DNA from: Clostridium weizhouense | GTDB taxonomy: Bacteria > Bacillota > Clostridia > Clostridiales > Clostridiaceae | Length of the DNA stretch: 54,698 nt | Assembly (NCBI RefSeq): GCF_019431045.1 | Contig: NZ_JAHXPT010000018.1 | Location: forward strand, 1 to 54,698 | Reading direction: 5' to 3' | Part shown: one piece after another, positions 43,368 to 50,877 of the stretch | How positions within the stretch are numbered: the first letter of the stretch is position 1 | How the letters are laid out: each line of letters starts with the position of its first letter | The notes under the pieces: generated by a model | Database searches by the model: none | What the model was told of the DNA's origin: nothing | What the model saw: the letters and a program-made list of their open reading frames with translations, nothing else | Made by a program: the position numbers and the translations under genes

Positions 43368-44939
43368 ATGAAAATTAATAAAAATAAAAAAAATACATTT
43401 GAAAAACAATTAATATTAATAGCATTACTAATAACATCATTACCATTAATTTTATCATATACTAATTTAATATTTTCAAAATTAGAAGATATTGAATATA
43501 AAAATAAAATAGCGTTAAAAGAAATGGGAAATTATATTAGTGAAAGTCAATTAGTAAAAAATAAGTTGGAACTTAGAGAAAATGATTATACAATAGAACA
43601 GTACACTAAGGATCTTATAAGAAATTTCAATAATGTAGATATAATTGTAATTGCAGATATGACAGGAAAAAAGTATTCTCATATTGATGAAAGTCAAATT
43701 GGACAGACTTTTATAGGAAGTGATAAAGAAGATGTATTAAATAGTGGAAAAATGTATTACTCATTGATGCAGGGATCTATGGGTAAAACATTAAGATGGT
43801 TTCAACCAATTTATAGCAATGATAAACAAGTAGGATTTGTTATGACTGGTAAATATTACAATGATATTGTTGTAATGAACTCTAAAATTAAAAGTACATA
43901 TTTAATTCAACTTATTTTTATCTTAGGTATAGCAATTATATCTTCCAAAATGCTTGCATTAAAGGTAAAAAGGGCTATGCATAATATGGAACCCTATGAA
44001 ATAAGTAAATTATATAGTGAAAAAAAGATAATTATAAATACTGTAAATGAAGGAATAATAGCCTTAAATAAGAATAATGAAATAACAGAAATAAATAAAA
44101 AATGTTATGAGTTGGTAGAAGAATTTGATGCAGAAAAAATGATTTCAAAGTTAAAAAAGTATATAAATTCTCATGAAGAATTTGAAATGAAGGAATTTAT
44201 AATACAGGGAAAAAAGTTGTTTATAAGTATTAAGAGTATAGAAATTAATAATCAATATTTGGGTTCGGTTATTAGGTTAATAGACAAAAATAATATAAGC
44301 AAGATTGCTAAAGAAATAACTGGAGTAGATCAAGTTGTTAAGAATTTAAGAGCAAATGTACATGAGTTTAAAAATAATTTGTATGTGATACTTGGGCTGT
44401 TACAGTTAAAAAAATATAATGATGCAGAAGAATATATTTTAAAAATTAGGCAAATACAAAATAGTAATTCACATAAATTCAGTAGTATTGATGATTATTA
44501 TGTAAGAGCTTTATTATTAAGTAGAGAACTTGTGTCTAAGGAAAGAAAAATTGAGTTTATTTTAACAGAAGAATCATTTTTATTTGAAAATCATAAAATT
44601 ATAGATTCTTTAGATTTAATAACTATTATAGGAAATTTAATAGAAAATGCTTTCGAAGCATGCTCGCAAATTCATAAAAATGATATGTTTGTGAAAATTT
44701 CATTATATGAAGATGAAGAAGTCATTGAGATACAAGTTGAAGATAATGGTATAGAAATTAATGAAAAGATAAAAGAAAACATTTTTGAAGAAGGGATATC
44801 TTCTAAAGGAGATCAAAGAGGAACGGGTCTTTATTTAGTAAAAAATAGAGTCGAGTTATATAATGGAAGAATAGAAATAGATGAATTTAGGAATTCAAAA
44901 GTATTTGTTATAACAATTTCTAAAGGAGAAAACGAATGA
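43368..44939 (+). CDS. DcuS/CitA-type sensor histidine kinase
   Basis: A 523-residue kinase: TM1 (about 14-34), an extracytoplasmic single Cache sensor (about 35-170, with GKKYSHIDESQIGQTF and MTGKYYNDIVV), TM2 (about 177-197), a cytoplasmic PAS (about 215-310), then the SpoOB-like H box ANVHEFKNNLYVILGLLQL (His about 332) and a HATPase domain (NLIENAFEA, GTGLYLVKNRVE). This class senses extracellular C4-dicarboxylates, citrate or related acids. Its stop overlaps the regulator start (ATGA). Confidence 0.92.
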   Translation: MKINKNKKNTFEKQLILIALLITSLPLILSYTNLIFSKLEDIEYKNKIALKEMGNYISESQLVKNKLELRENDYTIEQYTKDLIRNFNNVDIIVIADMTGKKYSHIDESQIGQTFIGSDKEDVLNSGKMYYSLMQGSMGKTLRWFQPIYSNDKQVGFVMTGKYYNDIVVMNSKIKSTYLIQLIFILGIAIISSKMLALKVKRAMHNMEPYEISKLYSEKKIIINTVNEGIIALNKNNEITEINKKCYELVEEFDAEKMISKLKKYINSHEEFEMKEFIIQGKKLFISIKSIEINNQYLGSVIRLIDKNNISKIAKEITGVDQVVKNLRANVHEFKNNLYVILGLLQLKKYNDAEEYILKIRQIQNSNSHKFSSIDDYYVRALLLSRELVSKERKIEFILTEESFLFENHKIIDSLDLITIIGNLIENAFEACSQIHKNDMFVKISLYEDEEVIEIQVEDNGIEINEKIKENIFEEGISSKGDQRGTGLYLVKNRVELYNGRIEIDEFRNSKVFVITISKGENE

Positions 44940-45604
44940 TAAAGGTTTTAATTGTTGAAGATGATCCAATGGTAGCATTAATAAATAAAACTTATTTAGA
45001 AAAAATTCAGGGTATAAAAGTTTTTGGTCCAGAAATATATGAAAATGAAATAATAGATGTTATAGAAAAAGAAGAGATTGATTTAATATTATTAGATGTA
45101 TTTTTACCATACAAAAGTGGTATAGAAATATTAAAAAGTTTAAGAGGTAAAAAGTATCTTCAAGATATTATTATGATAACAGCAGCTAATAGTGTGGAAG
45201 AATTAAAGATGGCTTATGCTTATGGAGTTATTGATTATTTAATCAAGCCGTTTGAATTTAAAAGATTTGAAGAAGCTATTAATAAATATAAAATAAAACA
45301 TAATATGTTATCTAAAGAAGATAAAATAACACAAAAAGAATTAGATTCTGTTTTTTCAAATAACACAAATGAAGCTTTATTACCCAAAGGGTTAAATAAA
45401 AGGACATTAGATAAGATTATAAACTTTTTAAAAGAAAGTGATAATAAAATTTGGACGTTAAGAGAGATATCTTATGAATTAAGTATTAGTAATGTTACTA
45501 TAAAAAAATATATGGACTATCTTGAAAGTATAGGTAGTGTATGGGTTGAAATGAATATGGGAAATATAGGAAGACCAGAAATGAAGTATTATATAAATCT
45601 ATAG
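44936..45604 (+). CDS. CitB/DcuR-type response regulator
   Basis: A 222-residue protein with an N-terminal receiver (VEDDPMVALINK, phospho-Asp about 54 in LILLDVFLP, Lys in LIKPFEFKRF) and a C-terminal helix-turn-helix (EISYELSISNVTIKKYMDYL) typical of the CitB/DcuR/MaeR group. It probably responds to a carboxylate through the preceding kinase and could control the AEC-dehydrogenase operon. Translationally coupled to the kinase. Confidence 0.92.
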   Translation: MIKVLIVEDDPMVALINKTYLEKIQGIKVFGPEIYENEIIDVIEKEEIDLILLDVFLPYKSGIEILKSLRGKKYLQDIIMITAANSVEELKMAYAYGVIDYLIKPFEFKRFEEAINKYKIKHNMLSKEDKITQKELDSVFSNNTNEALLPKGLNKRTLDKIINFLKESDNKIWTLREISYELSISNVTIKKYMDYLESIGSVWVEMNMGNIGRPEMKYYINL

Positions 45605-45680
45605 ATTTATATATGGGATATAATTAACAATATGGTATAATATACAAAAGTATGGATTTTATTACGAGGGGGATAATATA

Positions 45681-45854
45681 ATGAATTTTGAAAAATATAA
45701 ATTTTTAGGATTCTTAGGGTTGATTTCATTAATAGGTCTTAAAGGAATTATTAACGAGAATTATTTATGGTGTATATTTTTTAGTAATTTTGCATGGTTT
45801 ACATTCTTTTATGAAAATAGTATAGTATATAAACATAAAAAAGCTTTAAAATAA
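45681..45854 (+). CDS. Small membrane protein (possibly DUF3796-like)
   Basis: A 57-residue protein from an ATG preceded by GAGGGGG. It has two hydrophobic segments (FLGFLGLISLIGL and YLWCIFFSNFAWFTFFY) and a basic C terminus (KHKKALK). The opening KYKFLGFLGLISLIG resembles DUF3796-type small membrane proteins, but the match is weak. It lies 76 bases after the CitB-type regulator and before a strong terminator. Confidence 0.65.
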   Translation: MNFEKYKFLGFLGLISLIGLKGIINENYLWCIFFSNFAWFTFFYENSIVYKHKKALK

Positions 45855-45880
45855 AAAACTATATTTTTAATTGAGTAAAT

Positions 45881-45932
45881 AAAAAAGTGCTTACTAGAAC
45901 ATTTTATAGAGTTATAGTAAGCACTTTTTTTA
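45881..45932 (+). terminator. Strong terminator
   Basis: Perfect 15-bp arms AAAAAAGTGCTTACT (45881-45895) and 45916-45930, with T-run. Confidence 0.85.
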
Positions 45933-46129
45933 TATAAATTTCTTGAAATATTTATATAAATCAACAAAATTTTATCGGAATGTAGATATACTTATTAAAT
46001 TAAATTATTGATAATAGATAAAGTGTTTAAATGATCAATAGCACTGATTAGTAATAGAATGCATATATATAATATATATAAGTTTAATTTTAATTAAATA
46101 TAAAGTGCTTTTGATAATTATAATTAAGT

Positions 46130-46196
46130 TTAGTATTATAGAATATATAAGTATAGATTAGTATTATAGAATATATAAGTATAGAAAAGTATTATA
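46130..46196. repeat. 28-bp tandem direct repeat (2.4 copies)
   Basis: The unit at 46130-46157 (begins TTAGTATTATAGAATATATA) is repeated exactly at 46158-46185, with a partial third copy at 46186-46196. It lies upstream of surE in a gene-free stretch (45933-46318). Confidence 0.85.
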
Positions 46197-46318
46197 AAAA
46201 AATTAGAGCTTATAAAATAATATAAATTTTAACTTAAAGTAATAATATTTATATGAAAAGATAAAAACCTTAAAAAAGAACATATAATGTTGAGATATTA
46301 ATAATATTAGGAGGAATT

Positions 46319-47074
46319 ATGAATATTTTAATTACTAACGATGATGGAATAAGCGCTAAAGGAATAAGAGTTTTAGCTGAAAAAATACTAAAGAATCATA
46401 ATGTAATAGTTGTTGCACCAAGAGAACAAAAGAGTGCATCCAGTCATTCTATATCTATTAATACGCCAATTAAAATTAGAGAAGAAAAGATTTCTGGATT
46501 AAATTGCAGAGCATATAGTGTTGTTGGAACTCCAGCAGATTGTACTCAAGTAGGCTTATCCTTATTAGCAGATGATATCGATGTTGTTATTTCAGGAATA
46601 AATAGAGGAGTTAATAGTGGAATTGATATCCTTTATTCAGGTACTGTTTCTGCTGCAATAGAAGGAGCAATTTATAATGTACCATCAATTGCTGTATCTA
46701 TGGAAGTAGATTGGGATAGACATGATGAAGATTATTCTAAAGCTGCTAATTGGGTAAGTAAAGTTCTTGACTTGGCAGAAGAAAAATATTTAAAAAACAA
46801 TGTGGTTTTAAATATTAATGTTCCTAATATAGATGAACATCATATAAAAGGATTAAAAGTATGTAAAATTGGAAAATCTACTTATAAAACAGAATACATT
46901 CTTTTAGATGAAGATGATGATAAAATTTATCAAACAAAAGGTGTTAGAAATGAAATAGAAAAAGATGAAACTGATTTATATTTTTTGTCTCAAGGATATG
47001 TTACATTAACACCACTACATTTTGATTTTACTAATTTTAAAATATTAGATGAAGTAAAGGGAATTTTTGAATAA
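46319..47074 (+). CDS. surE: 5'/3'-nucleotidase SurE
   Basis: A 251-residue metal-dependent phosphatase. The N terminus MNILITNDDGISAKGI holds the metal-binding Asp pair, and VVAPREQKSASSHSISI, VVGTPADCTQVGL and SGINRGVNSGIDILYSGTVSAAIEG are the conserved active-site blocks. It dephosphorylates nucleoside monophosphates and helps survival in stationary phase. AGGAGG lies 7 bases before the ATG. Monocistronic. Confidence 0.96.
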   Translation: MNILITNDDGISAKGIRVLAEKILKNHNVIVVAPREQKSASSHSISINTPIKIREEKISGLNCRAYSVVGTPADCTQVGLSLLADDIDVVISGINRGVNSGIDILYSGTVSAAIEGAIYNVPSIAVSMEVDWDRHDEDYSKAANWVSKVLDLAEEKYLKNNVVLNINVPNIDEHHIKGLKVCKIGKSTYKTEYILLDEDDDKIYQTKGVRNEIEKDETDLYFLSQGYVTLTPLHFDFTNFKILDEVKGIFE

Positions 47075-47095
47075 AAAATATTATAATAAAATAAT

Positions 47096-47155
47096 AAGGT
47101 ATAGCTTAAAATAAACATATTTATAGAAATTTTAAGATATACCTTTATTTTTTAT
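47096..47155 (+). terminator. Terminator of surE
   Basis: 17-bp arms (47096-47112 with 47129-47145) with one mismatch, followed by TATTTTTTAT. Confidence 0.75.
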
Positions 47156-47184
47156 GAAAAGCAATATATAGGTTATAATATTTT

Positions 47185-47234
47185 TAAGAAAAATAAGGCT
47201 ACGTTTTAAACGTATATTTTAAAACATAGCCTTA
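47185..47234 (-). terminator. Terminator of the DUF218 gene
   Basis: Arms 47194-47210 and 47218-47234 pair over 17 positions with one wobble. T-rich on the minus-strand side. Confidence 0.75.
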
Positions 47235-47242
47235 AATCAATT

Positions 47243-48289
47243 CTATAAATAAGGTGCAACAAAGAAATGTTGTATTATAACTAAAAATAAATTTATTATT
47301 ATAAATGTAGAAATAATAATTGCATGTCTTTTTTTATACATTACTATAAAAGCAATATATTCTCTAATCATAGCATTTGGTAAGAAATAAAGAGCTGTTT
47401 TCGAACCAAGTCCTTGACTTTTTAAACCTGCTTTTCTTGCATAAATTCCAGCACGAAATAAATGAAAATTATTTGTTACAAATATACTAGAAGGATTTTC
47501 TGGAATCAAGTTTTCCATTATTTGTTTAGAGAATTTCATATTTTGTAATGTATTAACTGATTTATCTTCTAAAATAGTATCTTCAACAGGAATACCATTT
47601 TCAACAGCATATCTTTGCATAGCTAAGGCTTCTGAAATTTTTTCATCAGATCCTTGCCCACCAGAAAAAATAATTTTTGGTGGAGTAGTAACAAGACTTT
47701 GCTTATTATAGAATTCAATAGCCTTATTAATACGACTAGCTAATAAAGGAGGAACTCTCTCTCCAATCAATCCGCTACCTAAAACAATAATAAAATCTTG
47801 ATTTAATTTAGGTCTATTAAACTGATAAAGAAAAGATATCATTAAAAAATTAAAAACATCAAATAAATAATAGAATACAATAGTACTAAAACCAGCTAAA
47901 AACATATTTACTTCATCAGGAAAAATGTTTTTACTTATAATAGCAGAGAAGATTAAATATAAAATTAATCCTATTGCTAAAAAGAAAGTTAACATGTTAG
48001 CACGAGTTCTACTTTCGCGTTTTAGAACAATTTTAGAATTTATAAATAATGCCAAAATTAATGCATAAACTCCAAATATAAGCACTAAAAAAACTATTAT
48101 ACCAAAAGCAAGAACTAAAAACATTAAAAAACTATTTTGTGTTTCAAATGCTATATCAACAGTTGTTATCATTGCAGAAAATAAGAAAATATTAAACAAA
48201 AGTCCATTAATTAATTTTCTTGAATCCATTAAATAGGAAGTTAAAAAAATTATAAATGTGATTAATGTTAATGTTAATAAAAAAACCAT
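47243..48289 (-). CDS. YdcF/ElyC/SanA-type (DUF218) membrane protein
   Basis: A 348-residue protein with about six N-terminal membrane helices (to about residue 160), a DUF218 domain (about 168-320: IIVLGSGLIGERVPPLLASR, KIIFSGGQGSDEKISEALAM, DTILEDKSVNTLQNM, FVTNNFHLFRAGIYARKAGL) and one last C-terminal helix. DUF218 proteins are linked to envelope and polysaccharide metabolism; the reaction is unclear. Site GGAGGTG upstream. Confidence 0.9.
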   Translation of the reverse strand: MVFLLTLTLITFIIFLTSYLMDSRKLINGLLFNIFLFSAMITTVDIAFETQNSFLMFLVLAFGIIVFLVLIFGVYALILALFINSKIVLKRESRTRANMLTFFLAIGLILYLIFSAIISKNIFPDEVNMFLAGFSTIVFYYLFDVFNFLMISFLYQFNRPKLNQDFIIVLGSGLIGERVPPLLASRINKAIEFYNKQSLVTTPPKIIFSGGQGSDEKISEALAMQRYAVENGIPVEDTILEDKSVNTLQNMKFSKQIMENLIPENPSSIFVTNNFHLFRAGIYARKAGLKSQGLGSKTALYFLPNAMIREYIAFIVMYKKRHAIIISTFIIINLFLVIIQHFFVAPYL

Positions 48290-48490
48290 TATGCACCTCC
48301 ATATAAGTCTAATTAATAAAAAGTAGAGTTTTTAAAATTATTTTATTTAAAATTTAAAATATGTAAATTAAGTAAGTGAATTTTAAAAAATAAATATTCT
48401 TATTACTGATATTAAGTAGGCTTAAAGTAAAAGTCAATGTCAAAAAATGTGTTTTATTTAAAAATATCATAGAACCTATATTAAATAATA

Positions 48491-48545
48491 AAATTAAAAG
48501 AAGATGATTTCTATATTTTATAAAAATCATCTTCTTTTAATTTAA
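48491..48545. terminator. Perfect 20-bp hairpin
   Basis: Arms 48491-48510 and 48524-48543 pair perfectly. A possible terminator of the minus-strand gene at 48701-49402, or of an unseen transcript. Confidence 0.65.
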
Positions 48546-48614
48546 TGCTTTTTCAGAATATCGTTTATATGGCATTAATTTTTTATATTTTTAAGGAGCA
48601 AAATTTTTTAGTGC

Positions 48615-48695
48615 TAATAGAGAATTAATGTAATAGAAGGTGTACAGTATTCTGGCAAAACACTGTTAGGTTAATTATGATTAAATTCTCTATTA
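48615..48695. repeat. Stem-loop element with inner hairpin
   Basis: TAATAGAGAATT (48615-48626) pairs perfectly with AATTCTCTATTA (48684-48695); an inner ACAGT/ACTGT stem lies within. The core TATTCTGGCAAAACACTG is more GC-rich than its flanks. Nature unknown. Confidence 0.45.
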
Positions 48696-48700
48696 AGTTA

Positions 48701-49402
48701 CTAAAATAATATTGGTATATTTATATTTAATATATCAATAAATCTTTTATTTAATAAAGGTTCATTGAGTACATTATCACAAGTAAATTTAAGATCACTT
48801 AAACTCATAGAAAGTTCTTCTTCAACAAATTCTTCAAAATCCCATCCTATAGATTGGGTTATAAATTCATATGTATCTGAAGGTGAATTAAAAATTTTAA
48901 TGAACAATTTTTTTTCAGGGTCATTATCCCATCTAGTATTAAAGTTATTACAGAATGAATTTAATTCTAATAATAGCTTGTCTTTATTACTTTCCCAAAG
49001 TGAATTTAAAAAATTATAAGATTGTATCATTGAATTAAAATCATTTATATTAATAGAATTATTTTTAATTACCTCTTGAGTTACAATGTCAAAGGTAGAT
49101 ACTGGAATAAAGAATCCTTCACATGTGCGATCAAAATAAGTTAAAAATGAAGTAGGTAAGAATACATGTTGTAAAAAACCTAAAAGAGAATTTAGTGAAG
49201 GATAAACTACCCATCCGCATTTTAAAATACCTTTTTTTGAGTCTAGTATTCCAGTATAAGCAATTTTAGATTCTGTAGTTATAGAGTTTTTATTAAAATA
49301 ACCTTCCCATAAAGGGTAATCATTTAAGATTTTATTTTCCCAAAATAAATAGTCTTTATAATTAGTTTTTGTATTTAGGTTTTTATCTGTATTGCCTTTC
49401 AT
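48701..49402 (-). CDS. Hypothetical protein
   Basis: A 233-residue acidic, aromatic-rich soluble protein I do not recognise. Features are KDYLFWENKILNDYPLWEGYF at the N terminus, a central GFLQHVFLPTSFLTYFDRTCEGFFIPVS and a C-terminal helical part ending in NIPILF. No signal peptide, membrane helix or catalytic motif. The ribosome site AGAGGT lies 7 bases before the ATG. It is in the same direction as rpsD but separated by 120 bases and a hairpin. Confidence 0.75.
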   Translation of the reverse strand: MKGNTDKNLNTKTNYKDYLFWENKILNDYPLWEGYFNKNSITTESKIAYTGILDSKKGILKCGWVVYPSLNSLLGFLQHVFLPTSFLTYFDRTCEGFFIPVSTFDIVTQEVIKNNSININDFNSMIQSYNFLNSLWESNKDKLLLELNSFCNNFNTRWDNDPEKKLFIKIFNSPSDTYEFITQSIGWDFEEFVEEELSMSLSDLKFTCDNVLNEPLLNKRFIDILNINIPILF

Positions 49403-49470
49403 GTAATATACCTCTTTTCAATGATGCAATTAATTAAAAAACAAAAGTAAGTTCTTATTTACTATTGTTT

Positions 49471-49521
49471 TTAATGACCTATATTTTAAAGCAAACCTTA
49501 TATAAAAATATAGGTCATTAA
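49471..49521 (-). terminator. Hairpin after rpsD
   Basis: Perfect 17-bp arms (49471-49487 with 49505-49521), just after the rpsD stop; the T-run is weak. Confidence 0.65.
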
Positions 49522-49524
49522 TTA

Positions 49525-50121
49525 TTAAAGTTTTGAGTAATATTCTACTACTAGTGAATCATTAATTTGTATTGGAACCTCATGTCTTTCAGGGTGTCTT
49601 ATAAGAGTACCTGAGAAATTAGATTCATTTTTAGTTAGATATGGATACACATTGGTAAGTTGTGATAAAAAGTTTTCTTTAAAAAGTTCATTTTTTTGAG
49701 ACTTTTCTTTTAAATTAATCACATCTCCAATTTTTACATTGAAAGAAGGAATATTTACTTTATTATCATTAACTAAAATATGTCCATGAACAACCATTTG
49801 ACGTGCTTGAGCAACTGAGGTTGCAAAGCCCAATCTGTAAACTAAATTATCTAATCTACATTCTAGTCTTTTTATTAAAGCAGAGCCAGTTTGTTCTTTA
49901 TCTTTAAGTGCTTTTTTTACATAATTTGCAAATTGCTTTTCCATTACCCCATAGTATGATCTTAATCTTTGTTTTTCAAGAAGTTGAGTACCATAAGATG
50001 AAAGTTTCTTCGCGTTTCTAGCGCTTCCATTATTTTCTCTTTTCATAGCTTTTGGATGTCCGATAACATTTAATCCTAATCTTCTACATAATTTAAATCT
50101 TGGTTGCCTCATTTTTGCCAT
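49525..50121 (-). CDS. rpsD: 30S ribosomal protein S4, zinc-ribbon-less form
   Basis: A 198-residue S4. The RNA-binding S4 domain is clear: [29 protein letters not shown] (about residues 90-118), ending VVEYYSKL. The N terminus [17 protein letters not shown] has a single cysteine and lacks the four-cysteine zinc ribbon of the usual clostridial S4. It stands alone rather than in the rpsM-rpsK-rpsD-rpoA cluster, so it is probably a second, metal-independent paralogue. A Fur-family box lies upstream of its promoter. AGGAG precedes the ATG. Confidence 0.92.
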   Translation of the reverse strand: MAKMRQPRFKLCRRLGLNVIGHPKAMKRENNGSARNAKKLSSYGTQLLEKQRLRSYYGVMEKQFANYVKKALKDKEQTGSALIKRLECRLDNLVYRLGFATSVAQARQMVVHGHILVNDNKVNIPSFNVKIGDVINLKEKSQKNELFKENFLSQLTNVYPYLTKNESNFSGTLIRHPERHEVPIQINDSLVVEYYSKL

Positions 50122-50173
50122 AATAATATCATCTCCTGTAAAGATTTGCCGCGATAAAATTAAGCCTGAAAAT

Positions 50174-50217
50174 AATATAACACATAAATTTTGAATTGTA
50201 AATGAAAATCATTATCA
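50174..50217 (-). promoter_or_regulatory. rpsD promoter with Fur-family box
   Basis: TGAAAATCATTATCA (50203-50217) differs at one base from the perfect Fur box of the feo operon. On the minus strand it is followed by TTTACA, 17 bp, TATATT, so the box abuts the -35. Fur, Zur or PerR cannot be told apart by eye. Confidence 0.6.
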
Positions 50218-50308
50218 ATTTTAAAATATTTTTATAACCTAATTTTTATTACATTTAAAGTGTTTAATATATAAGTTCAAATAAAATTTTTAAAATGGAA
50301 GAAATTAT

Positions 50309-50431
50309 GTGAATCATAAATTAAAAGAAGATAATACTATAAATAAAAACTTAAATGAAACGAAAATAGTAAATATAAACCAAATATTATATAACTCCAA
50401 AAAAAGTTATATAAAACATATTAAAAAATAG
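50309..50431 (+). CDS. Possible small protein
   Basis: A 40-codon frame starting GTG with GGAAG 7 bases upstream: Asn/Lys-rich, ending LYNSKKSYIKHIKK. It lies divergently from rpsD across the Fur-family box. It may be spurious given the AT-rich composition; kept because of the site and context. Confidence 0.25.
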   Translation: MNHKLKEDNTINKNLNETKIVNINQILYNSKKSYIKHIKK

Positions 50432-50493
50432 GCTATATTTTAGGGGGAAGGTAATTTACTTGAACATATCCTAAATTAAAAGGAGGAGTATTT

Positions 50494-50673
50494 ATGAAGT
50501 GTAAAATTAAAGAATGTTATAATACTATGGAAGAGGATGAAAAATATTGTAAGTATCATTTAATAAAAAGAAATTCTAAAAATAGAAAAATTATCGCATT
50601 AGTTGGTATTGCTACTAGTTTATCAATTATTGGTATTACTGGCATAAAGAAATTAATAAAAGAAAAATTTTAA
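50494..50673 (+). CDS. Small membrane protein with N-terminal zinc-type motif
   Basis: A 59-residue protein with AAGGAGGAG before the ATG. The N terminus has C3, C8, C19 and H22 (CKIKEC...YCKYH), a plausible zinc site, followed by a transmembrane helix IIALVGIATSLSIIGITGI and a basic end KKLIKEKF. The family is not recognised. A terminator follows. Confidence 0.65.
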   Translation: MKCKIKECYNTMEEDEKYCKYHLIKRNSKNRKIIALVGIATSLSIIGITGIKKLIKEKF

Positions 50674-50685
50674 TATTTGTACATA

Positions 50686-50730
50686 AATAAATCTATGTTT
50701 ACTATGAGTGACATAGATTTATTTATTTAT
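50686..50730 (+). terminator. Terminator of the small zinc-motif gene
   Basis: Perfect 13-bp arms AATAAATCTATGT (50686-50698) and 50711-50723, then a T-rich stretch. Confidence 0.75.
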
Positions 50731-50877
50731 CTAATTATATATAATAAAGTAAAATTATGAATAGCAGTAAATTAATAAAGGAATTATTATAGTTATAATT
50801 TGTGCCTAAAAATGATATATGATAGAATGAGTGATATTTGAAGAAAGTTGAAATAATGAAACTAGTTATAAGGAAAG

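Larger units (their letters stand above)
48290..48700. other. Intergenic region with two hairpin elements
   Basis: About 410 bases without a gene. It holds a perfect 20-bp hairpin (48491-48543) and an 80-nt closed stem-loop (48615-48695). Confidence 0.45.
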
